Below are positions 50,034 through 59,537 of a stretch of 64,000 nucleotides of DNA, in pieces. Within the stretch, counting starts at the first letter, position 1. Each line of letters starts with the position of its first letter. The stretch lies in contig JAXLUM010000001.1 in the NCBI GenBank assembly GCA_046329515.1, positions 372,001-436,000 on the forward strand, in the 5' to 3' direction. The DNA comes from Bog-950 sp046329515. Lineage in GTDB: Bacteria; Bacteroidota; Bacteroidia; Chitinophagales; LD1. The position numbers and the translations under genes were made by a program. The notes beneath the pieces were generated by a model. It ran no database searches. It saw only the letters and a list, made by a program, of their open reading frames with translations, and was not told the origin of the DNA.

Positions 50034-50910
50034 AAGCGACCCTGTCGTTTACGCCATCCCCTTCTTCCTTATTTTAATTGCCATTGAGCTTTATGTTAAC
50101 TGGAAGGAACAAAGGCATCTGTATGAATCGAAGGAGGCTTTCGCCTCCATAGGTATGGGCCTGGGCTCGCTGGTTATTAATATTGTAATGAAGGGCCTTG
50201 CTTATGGCACCTATACCCTTATTTATCAGTATCGCTTGTTTACCATTGGCTGGCATTGGTGGAGCTGGGTGTTAGTTATTTTGGCTGATGATTTTACTTT
50301 TTACTGGCACCACCGCCTAAGCCATGAAATAAGGGTGTTGTGGGCAGCGCATGTTAACCACCACTCCAGCGTGCATTACAACTTAGCAACGGCCCTGCGC
50401 CAAAGCTGGGCTGAACAATTATATAAGTACATCTGGTGGCTGTGGATGCCTTTACTGGGTTTCGATCCGCTGATGATGTTAATGATGATGAGCATTTCGC
50501 TTATTTACCAATACTGGCCGCATACCGAACTTATACATAAACTGCCAAGATGGGTGGAGTTTATTTTTAATACGCCAAGTCACCACAGGGTGCATCATGC
50601 CAGTAACATCCGCTACCTTGACCGCAACCATGGCGGTATACTTATAATTTGGGACCGTTTATTTGGCACATTCTCTGAAGAGAAAGACGAGGAAAAACCC
50701 GTATACGGCATTACTAAAAACATACACACCTATAACCTGTTTAAAATTGCCGGCCATGAGTATTACGATTTATGGCAGGATGTTAAACGGGCACCGGGCT
50801 TTATGAATAAGGTGAGATACATTTTCATGCCTCCGGGCTGGAGCCACAATGGCCCTGATTTGCGCGCTAAAACGTTACGCAAACAATTCTCCGGTTCTAG
50901 TAGGCCATAA
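50011..50910 (+). CDS. Sterol desaturase/fatty-acid hydroxylase family protein (second of tandem pair)
   Basis: A 299-residue di-iron membrane enzyme, without the C-terminal extension of its neighbour. His clusters: HHRLSHE at 100-106, HVNHH at 114-118, and SHHRVHHASN followed by NHGG at about 193-210. It overlaps the first gene by 23 nt (ATG 50011; ATG 50023 is an alternative). The tandem arrangement suggests a heteromeric pair or two successive oxidations of the same lipid. Confidence 0.87.
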   Translation: MFKLMPVESDPVVYAIPFFLILIAIELYVNWKEQRHLYESKEAFASIGMGLGSLVINIVMKGLAYGTYTLIYQYRLFTIGWHWWSWVLVILADDFTFYWHHRLSHEIRVLWAAHVNHHSSVHYNLATALRQSWAEQLYKYIWWLWMPLLGFDPLMMLMMMSISLIYQYWPHTELIHKLPRWVEFIFNTPSHHRVHHASNIRYLDRNHGGILIIWDRLFGTFSEEKDEEKPVYGITKNIHTYNLFKIAGHEYYDLWQDVKRAPGFMNKVRYIFMPPGWSHNGPDLRAKTLRKQFSGSSRP

Positions 50911-50947
50911 AGTTGGTTTGGTTATTTAGTAATATTTTTTTACCACA

Positions 50948-52039
50948 ATGGAAAACATTACTTATTTATTTGGGGCTGGAGCAAGCGCTCAAAGTATGCC
51001 TGTGGTTAAGGATTTTAATTTTCGCTTAAAAGAGTTTAAGCAATATCTACAAATCTTTGCAAGGCGAACCGAACAAGATTTTGAGATGGTCCCATTGATT
51101 AGGTGCTTAACTCGTTTTATCGAAGAAGAAAAGCGCCATTTTTCAATTGACACATACGCGCGTAAAATTTTTATTAAACACGGGGGCAAATTTTCAAATG
51201 ATTATAACGAGTTAAAAGCAGTTTTAATTTGTTATTTCTTGTTTGAACAAATGAGAAAGGAAGGTACTTATGCCTATGAACAAAGAGATTATGATTTGCC
51301 TAAGAAGGAGGCGATAAATAACAGTTTAGATAAGCGATACGATGCCTTGTACGCAGGGATAGTAACAAATGAAGGGAACCTGCCTCAGCAATTTAAAATA
51401 CTCTCATGGAATTATGATATTCAAGTAGAGTTATCTTACATGGGGTTCCACGGGAAAGGCTTTGTTGATATAGCGAGTGGTTTAGAGGTATTGTATCATA
51501 ATAAACAAAAGATAAAACAGCCTTTTGTAGTAAAATTAAACGGGACTTGCTGGACGAAGGAAGTTGTCGAAATATTTAAAGACACGGCTTATTATTCTCA
51601 TTGTAATGAGTTGTTTGTTATAAAAAGTGCGCCATTTGATTTTTTTACAATGATATTCGACAGAGTGTTATTGGCAAACCTTTTTAATATACTGAATTTT
51701 GCTTGGGAAACCGATTATAAAAAGGACACCCGTATTTTGGAGGCCAAAAGAATAATGGGAAACACAGATATATTAGTTATTACTGGGTATTCATTCCCCA
51801 ATTATAATATGCACGTGGATCGGGAAATTTTTTCGGCTGCCTCCCGTGTACGCAAGATATTTATTCAAGAGATAAACTTGGAACGACACGAAATCGTGAG
51901 GTCAAGACTTAATTATTTGGATAGTAAACTTTATAAAAAAGTTCAGCCTTTTACACCGGACATTGATTTGTTTTTAATTCCTTCTGAATTTTATGGTGAT
52001 AATGTTTTGCCTAGGCCAAAGCCAGGAAAGCGGAGTTAG
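50948..52039 (+). CDS. SIR2-like protein (possible antiphage NADase)
   Basis: A 363-residue cytoplasmic protein with a SIR2-type Rossmann fold: LFGAGASAQ (Gly9 to Ser13), SWNYDIQVE (Asn155, Asp157), and DILVITGYSFPNYNMHVDR near residue 275. In most SIR2-like defence NADases a His occurs in KLHGS; here KLNGT (196-200) has Asn198. Size and single-gene organisation resemble stand-alone SIR2-like defence proteins that deplete NAD. The DNA is clearly AT-richer than the neighbouring hydroxylase genes, pointing to horizontal transfer. Whether it hydrolyses NAD is unknown, given the missing His. Confidence 0.78.
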   Translation: MENITYLFGAGASAQSMPVVKDFNFRLKEFKQYLQIFARRTEQDFEMVPLIRCLTRFIEEEKRHFSIDTYARKIFIKHGGKFSNDYNELKAVLICYFLFEQMRKEGTYAYEQRDYDLPKKEAINNSLDKRYDALYAGIVTNEGNLPQQFKILSWNYDIQVELSYMGFHGKGFVDIASGLEVLYHNKQKIKQPFVVKLNGTCWTKEVVEIFKDTAYYSHCNELFVIKSAPFDFFTMIFDRVLLANLFNILNFAWETDYKKDTRILEAKRIMGNTDILVITGYSFPNYNMHVDREIFSAASRVRKIFIQEINLERHEIVRSRLNYLDSKLYKKVQPFTPDIDLFLIPSEFYGDNVLPRPKPGKRS

Positions 52040-52071
52040 TTATTGTAAACAAACTTTAAAAATAATAACCT

Positions 52072-52566
52072 ATGGGCTTTTTCGATTTTTTGAAATCAAA
52101 GAAGAAAGAGGACAATGTTTCCTCTTTCGGTAAAATAGATAGCAATAATAAAGGCTTAAGCTTTGAAGAAGCCAAACAGGCAAGGGAAGCCTTTTTAACC
52201 ATGCTGGACACCAGTGAGCCGAAAAGCAAATTGGTTAATGCCGCCAGCGGCATGTTATTGAATAAGAATTTTGATGGCGCTATTGAGGCTTATCAAAAAA
52301 TAGCGGAGAAATACCCGGAGGCGGCGGCTGACTGTGAAAGCCAGATTGGTGCTGCCTGGTATTTTAAAGGTGATTACAAAAAAGCAATTGAAGGCTATGT
52401 GGCAGCATTAAATAAAGGGGCCGATAAAGGGATGATGGACGACAATATATGGGAAGCCGCCGAAGCCTTATATAAGGCTGATGGTAATAAGGAACACCTG
52501 CAAAATTACCTGAGTATCTTTCCTGAAGGGCAGTATGCAAAACAGGCCCGTAAGGCATTGGGATAG
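52072..52566 (+). CDS. Small TPR-containing protein
   Basis: A 164-residue cytoplasmic protein. After a basic start (MGFFDFLKSKKKEDNVSS) it holds TPR-like helices (NKNFDGAIEAYQKIAEKYPEAAADCESQIGAAWYFKGDYKKAIEGYVAALNKG). No catalytic motif is visible. It begins 32 nt after the SIR2-like gene, but base composition is that of the host, so it is probably not part of that insert. The partner is unknown. Confidence 0.7.
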   Translation: MGFFDFLKSKKKEDNVSSFGKIDSNNKGLSFEEAKQAREAFLTMLDTSEPKSKLVNAASGMLLNKNFDGAIEAYQKIAEKYPEAAADCESQIGAAWYFKGDYKKAIEGYVAALNKGADKGMMDDNIWEAAEALYKADGNKEHLQNYLSIFPEGQYAKQARKALG

Positions 52567-52707
52567 GCTTAGGCCTGTTAACTAGCCGCTACCCTTGTAT
52601 TTTTCCACATTTTCTTTATCTTTGCCGTCCTTTTTCGCGAAAGCTGTCACAAAGTTGTTTGAAAACGAGGAAGTTATAGCCGGTAGCATCACTATAAATT
52701 CTGAAGC

Positions 52708-53238
52708 GTGAAAGGTTTGAGGGAGTTCGAAATTCCCTATGTAGGTCTTAAGGTTGGTATTCATTCGTTTGAATACGACATTGATGGGAAGTTTTTCAAT
52801 CATTTTGAAGATGCTCCCATTCATGACTGCAAGGTGAAGGTGAAGCTGGAGTTTGAGAAGAAGGAAACGTTCTTTATTTTGAAATTTTACATTGATGGTT
52901 CGGTTCGTACCGAGTGCGACCGCTGCCTGGTGCCTTTCGATAAGGAGATTTTCGGGGATTACACCTGTTACATCAAATTTTCAGAAAACGCCGCCAGCTT
53001 AACTGATGAAGATGAAGTAATCTTTATAAGCCGCGATGAAACAATCATTGATGTATCGCAATTGATTTACGAATACATAGTGCTTTGTTTACCGATGCAA
53101 CGTTGGGGTTGTAAAAAACCGGGTGCAGAACCACAGTGTAATAAAGAAGTGCTAAAGTTCCTTGACGGGCAAAAGAAAGCCGACGATGGCGAAATTGACC
53201 CCCGCTGGGCAGCACTGAAAAAAATAAAGGATAAATAG
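52708..53238 (+). CDS. YceD/DUF177 family protein
   Basis: A 176-residue protein of the DUF177 (YceD) family, found next to rpmF in most bacteria and linked in other organisms to 23S rRNA accumulation. Characteristic pieces: RTECDRCLVPFDKEIFG with the Cys pair at about 71-74, then VLCLPMQRWGCKKPG and the ending IDPRWAALKKIKD. The start is GTG at 52708. It lies 39 nt before rpmF and should share its transcript. Confidence 0.88.
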   Translation: MKGLREFEIPYVGLKVGIHSFEYDIDGKFFNHFEDAPIHDCKVKVKLEFEKKETFFILKFYIDGSVRTECDRCLVPFDKEIFGDYTCYIKFSENAASLTDEDEVIFISRDETIIDVSQLIYEYIVLCLPMQRWGCKKPGAEPQCNKEVLKFLDGQKKADDGEIDPRWAALKKIKDK

Positions 53239-53277
53239 GTTAACAATAAAAACAAACAATAATTAAAATTTAGCGTC

Positions 53278-53466
53278 ATGCCACATCCTAAACATAGAAT
53301 CTCCAAGGCAAGAAGAGATAAGAGAAGAACTCACTACAAGGCAGTAGCGCCTACTACAGGAGTTGACCAAACAACGGGCGAAGCTCACCAACTTCACCGC
53401 GCACACGAAAGCGAAGGAAAGCTTTACTACCGCGGCAAAGTATTGGTAGACAAAACGCAGAAATAA
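53278..53466 (+). CDS. rpmF: 50S ribosomal protein L32
   Basis: A 62-residue L32. The N-terminus HPKHRISKARRDKRRTHYKA and the later LHRAHESEGKLYYRGKVL are standard. The protein has no Cys, so it is the zinc-free form. A strong terminator follows 24 nt after the stop. Confidence 0.95.
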   Translation: MPHPKHRISKARRDKRRTHYKAVAPTTGVDQTTGEAHQLHRAHESEGKLYYRGKVLVDKTQK

Positions 53467-53490
53467 CAAGCTCAGGCTTAAATTATATTT

Positions 53491-53523
53491 CGCCCGTTAG
53501 GTTAATTCTAACGGGCTTTTTTG
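53491..53523 (+). terminator. Rho-independent terminator after rpmF
   Basis: GCCCGTTAG and CTAACGGGC form a perfect 9-bp stem with a short AT loop and a run of six T. Confidence 0.92.
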
Positions 53524-53610
53524 TTTAATCAGGTTCTATTCCAAAGGAGTGCCCGGCTGGATACCAAGGATATTAAAGGTTTAATTAGAAGGAAAGAGAT
53601 AAGACAGTTT

Positions 53611-54951
53611 ATGTACAAACAGAAATCAATACAGGCCATAAAGCTTGCGCTGCCCATTATTGCGGGTCAGCTGGGGCAGGTATTGATGGGTGTGTTTGAC
53701 AACATACAAATCGGTGGCCTTGGCTCAGAATATATTGCGGCCGTTGGTTTCAGTAACAACGTTTATTGGGTTATAACCCTGCTTGGTATGGGTGTGCTGT
53801 TCTCTGTTTCACCTTTGGTATCCGAAGCTTTTGGCGAACAAAAAGCATGGAAGTCCATAGGCGTTTTCAGGTCGGGTATAGTGGTGGCCATTGTGGTGTC
53901 GCTGCTTATTTCTGCTATAACCTATATGGTCATTCAGCATATAGAAATTTTTCAGCAGGCGCAAATCATAAACGAAAATGCATTTAAGTATATCCGCATA
54001 CTTAATGTTTCAACCATTGCACTTATACTTTACACCTGCGGTAAACAGTTTACGGATGGTATGGGTAAAACCATGGTGGGCATGGTGCTAAGCATAGGTG
54101 GCTTGTTACTGAATATTGCTTTAAATGCCGTACTTATTTATGGTCGTTTTGGGTTTCCGAAAATGGGGATTGAAGGGGCTGCTTTGGCTACTTCCATTTC
54201 AAGGGTGTTAATGACTATTGCCATTTTTGTTTACATATGGCGGAATAAGAAAATTAAAAAGCTGCGACAGGAATACCGGGTTTCTCCTGATAAAGACCGC
54301 AGTTTTGTGTTACCTATTCTTCGCCTTGGCATACCTGCAGGTTTGCAGTTTTTCTTTGAAGTGGCGGCTTTCAGCTTTACCCAAATAATGAGCGGCTGGA
54401 TAGGAGTGGGTTATTTAGCCGCACATCAAATTGCCATAAGCCTTGCTTCCTCAACCTTTATGGTAGCTACCGGACTTTCGGCTGCGGGTACTATTATGAC
54501 TGGCTTTGCTTACGGAGCAAAAGATAAAGAAGGTGCACGCATTGCCGGTAATACTATTTTTCTGCTTACAACAGGCCTGGAGGTAATTTTCCTGGTGTTG
54601 TTTTTGATTTTGCATAGCTGGCTGCCGAAAATTTATACCGATGACCCTGCTGTGCTTCGTATTGCTTCAACACTGGTAATTCTGGCCGCCCTGTTTCAGT
54701 TAAGCGATGGATTGCAGGCTGCAGGCGCCGGAGTGCTGCGTGGCGTTCAGGATGTTAAGTTTCCATCTGTATTGGCCTTTATAAGTTACTGGGGCATTAT
54801 GGTTCCGCTGGGTTATGTGTTGGCGTTTAAAACCGGCCTTGGCGTAAATGGCTTATGGGTAGGCTTTATTGTAGGCTTAAGTATTGCCGCCGTTTTATTA
54901 ATGCTTCGCTTTAGGTGGAAGGTGCGCCGCCTTCAGTTTCAGGATTTATAA
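53611..54951 (+). CDS. MATE family multidrug/cation antiporter
   Basis: ATG 53611 is chosen: the frame is open upstream only to a TTG within the rpmF terminator, while MYKQKSIQAIKLALPIIAGQLGQVLMG starts as MATE proteins do. The 446-residue product has twelve helices in two homologous halves. FDNIQIGGLGSEYIAAVGFSNNVYW is the first-helix motif and AGLQFFFEVAAFSF starts the second half. It exports drugs or cationic compounds using a sodium or proton gradient. The substrate is unknown. Confidence 0.9.
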   Translation: MYKQKSIQAIKLALPIIAGQLGQVLMGVFDNIQIGGLGSEYIAAVGFSNNVYWVITLLGMGVLFSVSPLVSEAFGEQKAWKSIGVFRSGIVVAIVVSLLISAITYMVIQHIEIFQQAQIINENAFKYIRILNVSTIALILYTCGKQFTDGMGKTMVGMVLSIGGLLLNIALNAVLIYGRFGFPKMGIEGAALATSISRVLMTIAIFVYIWRNKKIKKLRQEYRVSPDKDRSFVLPILRLGIPAGLQFFFEVAAFSFTQIMSGWIGVGYLAAHQIAISLASSTFMVATGLSAAGTIMTGFAYGAKDKEGARIAGNTIFLLTTGLEVIFLVLFLILHSWLPKIYTDDPAVLRIASTLVILAALFQLSDGLQAAGAGVLRGVQDVKFPSVLAFISYWGIMVPLGYVLAFKTGLGVNGLWVGFIVGLSIAAVLLMLRFRWKVRRLQFQDL

Positions 54952-54998
54952 AAGTATACTGTTTCTTTTTGCTGGTTTTTTCTCCTTAATTCACCCTA

Positions 54999-55538
54999 AT
55001 GAAATTACTGGCCCGCTTTATATTTTGGGTTTTTGGATGGAAAACTGAAGGCAAAGTACCGCCGCTTAAAAAGTTTGTGGCTATAGGTGCCCCGCATACA
55101 AGCGGTTGGGATGTAGTATTCGGACTAAGCGCCATTTTACTGTGGGATTTAAAAATTACTTTTTTCGGTAAGCAGGAGTTGTTCCGGTTTCCTTTAGGCA
55201 ATCTGCTGCGCTACTTAGGTGGCGTACCCGTGGATCGTTTCAGCAGCCATAATATGGTTGACCAGGCCGTAAAACTATTTAACGAAAGAGACGAAATGAT
55301 ACTGGCCCTTGCCCCGGAAGGCACAAGAGCCTACGTAGAAAAATGGCGCACCGGTTTTTACTACATAGCTACACAGGCTAAGGTGCCTATAGTTTTTGGC
55401 TATATTGATTTTAAACGCAAAGTGGTTGGTATAGGAGAAACATTCTACCCAACAGGAGACATTGAAAAGGATATTGCCGATATTAAAAACTACTTTAAGC
55501 AGTTTGTAGCAAAGCACCCTGAAAAAGGAGTGTATTGA
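54999..55538 (+). CDS. Short 1-acylglycerol-3-phosphate acyltransferase-like protein
   Basis: A 179-residue PlsC-type acyltransferase. The catalytic His-x4-Asp motif is HTSGWD at 33-38, the GGVPVDR motif at 74-80 and the substrate motif PEGTR at 106-110. It is shorter than classical PlsC and has one N-terminal hydrophobic segment. It transfers acyl chains to a lysophospholipid or related lipid. It converges with kup, with the stops next to each other. Confidence 0.87.
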   Translation: MKLLARFIFWVFGWKTEGKVPPLKKFVAIGAPHTSGWDVVFGLSAILLWDLKITFFGKQELFRFPLGNLLRYLGGVPVDRFSSHNMVDQAVKLFNERDEMILALAPEGTRAYVEKWRTGFYYIATQAKVPIVFGYIDFKRKVVGIGETFYPTGDIEKDIADIKNYFKQFVAKHPEKGVY

Positions 55539-55539
55539 T

Positions 55540-57501
55540 TTAGTTAACCCTGTGCAGCTCAATCTTGCTGCTTGGCGCAATACGAATAGGCACTGTTTCT
55601 TCCTCTACGTTAGTTAACTCCAAACCAAAATCTTCTGCGGTAGAAAGGGAAATGCTCTTTATAAAGCGATAACCTTTAACTACAAATTGTTCGTAAGGTG
55701 TTAGTGCATCATCAATAGCCACGCGGGTATTCAGCAATATAAATTTGAAGTCGGCAGGCATTGAGTGTTGACGTAAAGATGGATAGTGAGATAACTCATC
55801 TACTTCACCATTCTTCACCATATCTTCCACAATTTTATTGAACATCAAGTTCACCTTGTGTTCCACTTTAAAACCAAAGTTGAGGCGAATGAAGAAAATT
55901 CGACGCGGCACAATAGTATCTACAGCATAAGTTACACCGAATGGTTCGTTAGAAATATCTACGTGCACGAACCAGTAAATGTCGGCCCGTTTAGGACGTT
56001 TTCTGAAGATTGAATAAATGATATTGCTGTCTATATGGCTCTTGTCATTCGCCATTGCCAGGTAAACCAGGTTGTTCGCTTCCTTCGGAATGGTTTCATC
56101 ATGCATTAAATCCTTAATCGGGGCTATGTAGTCCTTGATTTCTACAAACTCAATGTGCTTTTTACGTAACAGGCGGGCCTGATAAAAAATCCACATGCCG
56201 AAAAACAGGAAGGCGGCAATCATAACGGTGAACCAGCCGCCATTGGTAAACTTAAACAGGTTAGAAACAAAGAAGGTGCCTTCTATAGTAAGAAATACTA
56301 CGGGTATACCCCAAACTATAAGCGGGTTACGGCGATGAACAAACATGAGATAGGTAAGCAGCATGGTGGTCATCAACATGTTGATGGTAATAGCCAAACC
56401 ATAGGCGGCTTCCATATTACGCGATTCGTGAAACATTAGAACCACGGCAATACAACCAAAGTACAGAAACCAGTTTATGCTGGGTATGTACATTTGACCC
56501 TGGTGCGTTGTTGGGTATATAACTTTTAAGTTAGGCCACAGGCGTAATTTCATGGCTTCGTTTACCAAAGTAAAACAGCCGGTAATTAAGGCCTGCGAGG
56601 CAATAATAGTTGCAAGTGTGGCTATGGCAATACCGAAAGGTAACCACCAGTCAGGCATAAGAGAATAGAAAGCGGATTTGCCTTCCGGCCAATGAACACC
56701 ATTCCAATCATGAATCAGCAGGGCTGCCTGGCCGAAATAACATAGTAATAACATGCTTAATACAAAAACCCAACTTACACGTATGTTGCTCTTGCCGCAG
56801 TGGCCCAGGTCAGAATAAAGAGCCTCGCCCCCTGTGGTGCACAGGAATACCGCACCCAATAACCAAAAACCGCCCGGGTATTTGGCTAAAAGATTAAAGG
56901 CATACATAGGATTTACCGCCTTTAGAACTTCGGGGTAAATAAAAATTTGCCTTGCCCCCAGTATACCAATCATAATGAACCAAATGGTCATTACAGGGCC
57001 AAAAATACCGCCTACTATACGGGTGCCGAATTGCTGGAATACGAAAAGGAGCGTAAGGATAATTATTACGAAAATTTCTACCTGGTGCCCGGTTATATCA
57101 GGGTTAATCAGGCGAAGGCCTTCCACCGCAGAGGATATTGATATTGGTGGTGTAATGAAGCCATCGGCAATTAGCGAGGCGCAACCAATAACTGCAGGGA
57201 AAATAGTCCAGGTAACTTTATAACGTCTTACTAAGGCATATAAAGCAAAAATTCCACCCTCGCCTTTGTTATCAGCGTTAAGCGCCAGAAAAACGTATTT
57301 GATTGTGGTTATTAATAGAAGTGTCCAAAAAACGCAGCTTAACCCTCCTAAAATTAAATCGGGTGTAACATTATGGCTGCTTACTATGGCATTCATAACG
57401 TAGATAGGAGATGTACCTATATCCCCGAAAATGATACCCAATGTAATTAATACTCCGGCAGCACTAAGCGGCAATCCGTGGCTGCGCTTATCATTACCCA
57501 T
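55540..57501 (-). CDS. kup: KUP-family potassium uptake protein
   Basis: A 653-residue proton-coupled potassium importer. It begins HGLPLSAAGVLITLGIIFGDIGTSPIYVMNAI, the family's first-helix motif. About twelve helices lie in the first 450 residues and a cytoplasmic domain follows, ending with RFIKSISLSTAEDFGLELTNVEEE. The length is normal. It is divergent from the TPR-cyclase pair, and a TAACTTTG box in the shared gap may be part of its promoter. Confidence 0.93.
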   Translation of the reverse strand: MGNDKRSHGLPLSAAGVLITLGIIFGDIGTSPIYVMNAIVSSHNVTPDLILGGLSCVFWTLLLITTIKYVFLALNADNKGEGGIFALYALVRRYKVTWTIFPAVIGCASLIADGFITPPISISSAVEGLRLINPDITGHQVEIFVIIILTLLFVFQQFGTRIVGGIFGPVMTIWFIMIGILGARQIFIYPEVLKAVNPMYAFNLLAKYPGGFWLLGAVFLCTTGGEALYSDLGHCGKSNIRVSWVFVLSMLLLCYFGQAALLIHDWNGVHWPEGKSAFYSLMPDWWLPFGIAIATLATIIASQALITGCFTLVNEAMKLRLWPNLKVIYPTTHQGQMYIPSINWFLYFGCIAVVLMFHESRNMEAAYGLAITINMLMTTMLLTYLMFVHRRNPLIVWGIPVVFLTIEGTFFVSNLFKFTNGGWFTVMIAAFLFFGMWIFYQARLLRKKHIEFVEIKDYIAPIKDLMHDETIPKEANNLVYLAMANDKSHIDSNIIYSIFRKRPKRADIYWFVHVDISNEPFGVTYAVDTIVPRRIFFIRLNFGFKVEHKVNLMFNKIVEDMVKNGEVDELSHYPSLRQHSMPADFKFILLNTRVAIDDALTPYEQFVVKGYRFIKSISLSTAEDFGLELTNVEEETVPIRIAPSSKIELHRVN

Positions 57502-57593
57502 TATTCAGATAAATTAAAATTGTTAGAAAAGTAATACGAGGGAAGATTTGGACTACAGTCTCCTGGGGAAGAATTCATAGTTAATTAACGCTG

Positions 57594-57626
57594 CAAAGTT
57601 AAAAGGAAAAGAACGGTTTTATACAA
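57594..57626 (-). promoter_or_regulatory. Possible kup promoter
   Basis: On the minus strand TAACTTTG (57601-57594) matches the -7 consensus TAnnTTTG. A TTG lies 22 nt upstream (57626-57624), longer spacing than usual. A CACCTG/CAGGTG inverted repeat at 57637-57658 lies just beyond, in the 212-bp divergent gap. Confidence 0.35.
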
Positions 57627-57713
57627 TTTTTTTTTGCACCTGTTCCAAAGGTCAGGTGGTAATTTAACTTTCGGTTTGTATGTTTTACATGATATTAGTT
57701 ACCGGAAGGGACT

Positions 57714-59537
57714 ATGGAGGAACTAAAAGTACGGCCGGTTAAGGAATTACAGGAGATGCTGGTGCCCGGTGAAACCAGCATACGCCAAACCGATATACTT
57801 AATGCCCTGGCCTTAAAATTGCAACATACTGATGCAGAGCACTGCCGGCAACTGTGCCTGCAAGCCATGGAAATGGCCGGGAAACTTGATTACCAGGCGG
57901 GGCATGCATTGGCGAGCCTGACCTTTTCCTGGATTTTACCGGATTCTGCACAAAGTCTTAACGGGTCCATTAGCGCTATGGAGCGCTTGCAAAAAGCCGG
58001 TAAGAAACGGGAGTTGCTGAGCGCAATAAGGCAGGTAACATTATTATACCGTAAAACCGGCGATTTGGAAAACGCCGAAAGCTATGGCCGGAAATTGATT
58101 CAGCATTCGGTAATTGAATTCCCCGAATACCTGGGGAGCGCCTATAACTTATTGGCTACGGTTTTAATAGGCCGTGGTAAATATGCTGAAGCCCTGCAGC
58201 TAATGCTTGAGGCTTTAACCATATTGGAAGCTAATGGGGATGTAGCCGAAGTTGCCATGGCTTGCAGTAATTTATGCGCCTTGTACTTCAGCCTTGAAAA
58301 TTTTGAAAAGGCATTGGAATACGCCAAAAGAAGCAGGCAGAATTACAAGATAGCGCACATGCCAATGGTTTATGCTGATGCCCTATTGGCTGAAGCCCAG
58401 GTGCACAGCAAAATGAAAAACATTGATGAAGCGCTGGCATGTTTTGAAGAATCATTGGAGTTGGCGGAGCAGTTAGGGTATAAAAGTCTGGAAGCAGAAA
58501 TATTCCCTAATCTTGGCACGCTTCATTTTGTTAGGGGTAAGTATACCGCTGCTAAAACCTATTTACTTAAGGGGCTTGAACTTTGCGACAATATAAATTT
58601 CCTACAGCCACGAATACTCGCTTTAATTTCTTTGGGTAATTTGTATGGAACCCCTGCCTTTGCAGAATACGATTACAAGCCATCAGAAAAATATCTTTTA
58701 GAAGCTCTGGAACTTGCAAAGGCCAATGGCATGCAATGGGAAATCAGAGAGGCGCATTTCTGTTTGGCGGAGTTGTACGAACGTAAAAGCGAATGGCAAC
58801 GTGCCTTTCAGCATCATAAAGCATATACTGAAACTGATAAAGAAATTGGTACTTCTGAATCGCGCAATAAGTTGATGAGCTTTGAAGTTGAAAAGCAACT
58901 GGCCATTACTGTAAATGAGAAAGAAGTAACTGAGCGTATTTTGAATAATATACTGCCCAGGCAAATTGCGGACCGGATAAAAATGGGGGAGGAGGAAATT
59001 ATTGAACGCTATGAGCAGGTAACTGTGCTTTTTGCTGATATAGTAGGATTTACCAACTGGAGTAAGGGTATGCCGGTACATGAGTTGGCAAAGCACCTGA
59101 ACCGGTTGTTTCAGTTGTTTGATGCATTAGCGGTTGAACACGGGGTAGAAAAAATTAAAACTATAGGCGATGCTTATATGTGTGTGGCAGGCTTACCTGT
59201 TCCATGCACTGATCATGCAGAGCGGATAGCGCAAATGGCTATTGCTATGAATAACAAAATAAGGGAAACCTACCCTGCCGGCGAGGTGAGGTTACGTATT
59301 GGGTTACACAGCGGTGAGGTAGTGGCAGGGGTATTGGGGAAGAACAAATATGTATATGACCTGTGGGGAGATACCGTTAACACGGCTAGCCGCATGGAAA
59401 GCCATGGTATAAAAGACAGAATACAGGTGAGCGAAGAGGTAAAGGATATTTTAAAGGATAAGTTTAGTTTTGAAAAAAGGGAAGAGGTTGAGGTTAAGGG
59501 AAAAGGCAAAATGACAGTTTATATACTGAATGAATAA
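57714..59537 (+). CDS. TPR-adenylate cyclase (class III), first of tandem pair
   Basis: A 607-residue soluble protein. Residues about 20-390 hold some seven TPRs, followed by a signalling helix (VTERILNNILPRQIADRIKMGEE) and a class III cyclase domain from about 430. Metal-binding Asp residues are in VLFADIVGFT (about 439-448) and KTIGDAYM (482-489). The base-selecting residues are Lys in IKTIGDAYM and Asp in YDLWGDTVNTASR (near 548), which is the ATP-specific pair, so the product should be cAMP. The transition-state Asn and Arg are also present in NTASR. It overlaps a homologous gene downstream by 8 nt. Confidence 0.9.
   Translation: MEELKVRPVKELQEMLVPGETSIRQTDILNALALKLQHTDAEHCRQLCLQAMEMAGKLDYQAGHALASLTFSWILPDSAQSLNGSISAMERLQKAGKKRELLSAIRQVTLLYRKTGDLENAESYGRKLIQHSVIEFPEYLGSAYNLLATVLIGRGKYAEALQLMLEALTILEANGDVAEVAMACSNLCALYFSLENFEKALEYAKRSRQNYKIAHMPMVYADALLAEAQVHSKMKNIDEALACFEESLELAEQLGYKSLEAEIFPNLGTLHFVRGKYTAAKTYLLKGLELCDNINFLQPRILALISLGNLYGTPAFAEYDYKPSEKYLLEALELAKANGMQWEIREAHFCLAELYERKSEWQRAFQHHKAYTETDKEIGTSESRNKLMSFEVEKQLAITVNEKEVTERILNNILPRQIADRIKMGEEEIIERYEQVTVLFADIVGFTNWSKGMPVHELAKHLNRLFQLFDALAVEHGVEKIKTIGDAYMCVAGLPVPCTDHAERIAQMAIAMNNKIRETYPAGEVRLRIGLHSGEVVAGVLGKNKYVYDLWGDTVNTASRMESHGIKDRIQVSEEVKDILKDKFSFEKREEVEVKGKGKMTVYILNE

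Noticed and set aside
53521..53610. Upstream TTG extension of the MATE gene
   Set aside because: It begins in the T-tract of the rpmF terminator; the ATG at 53611 matches normal MATE N-termini.
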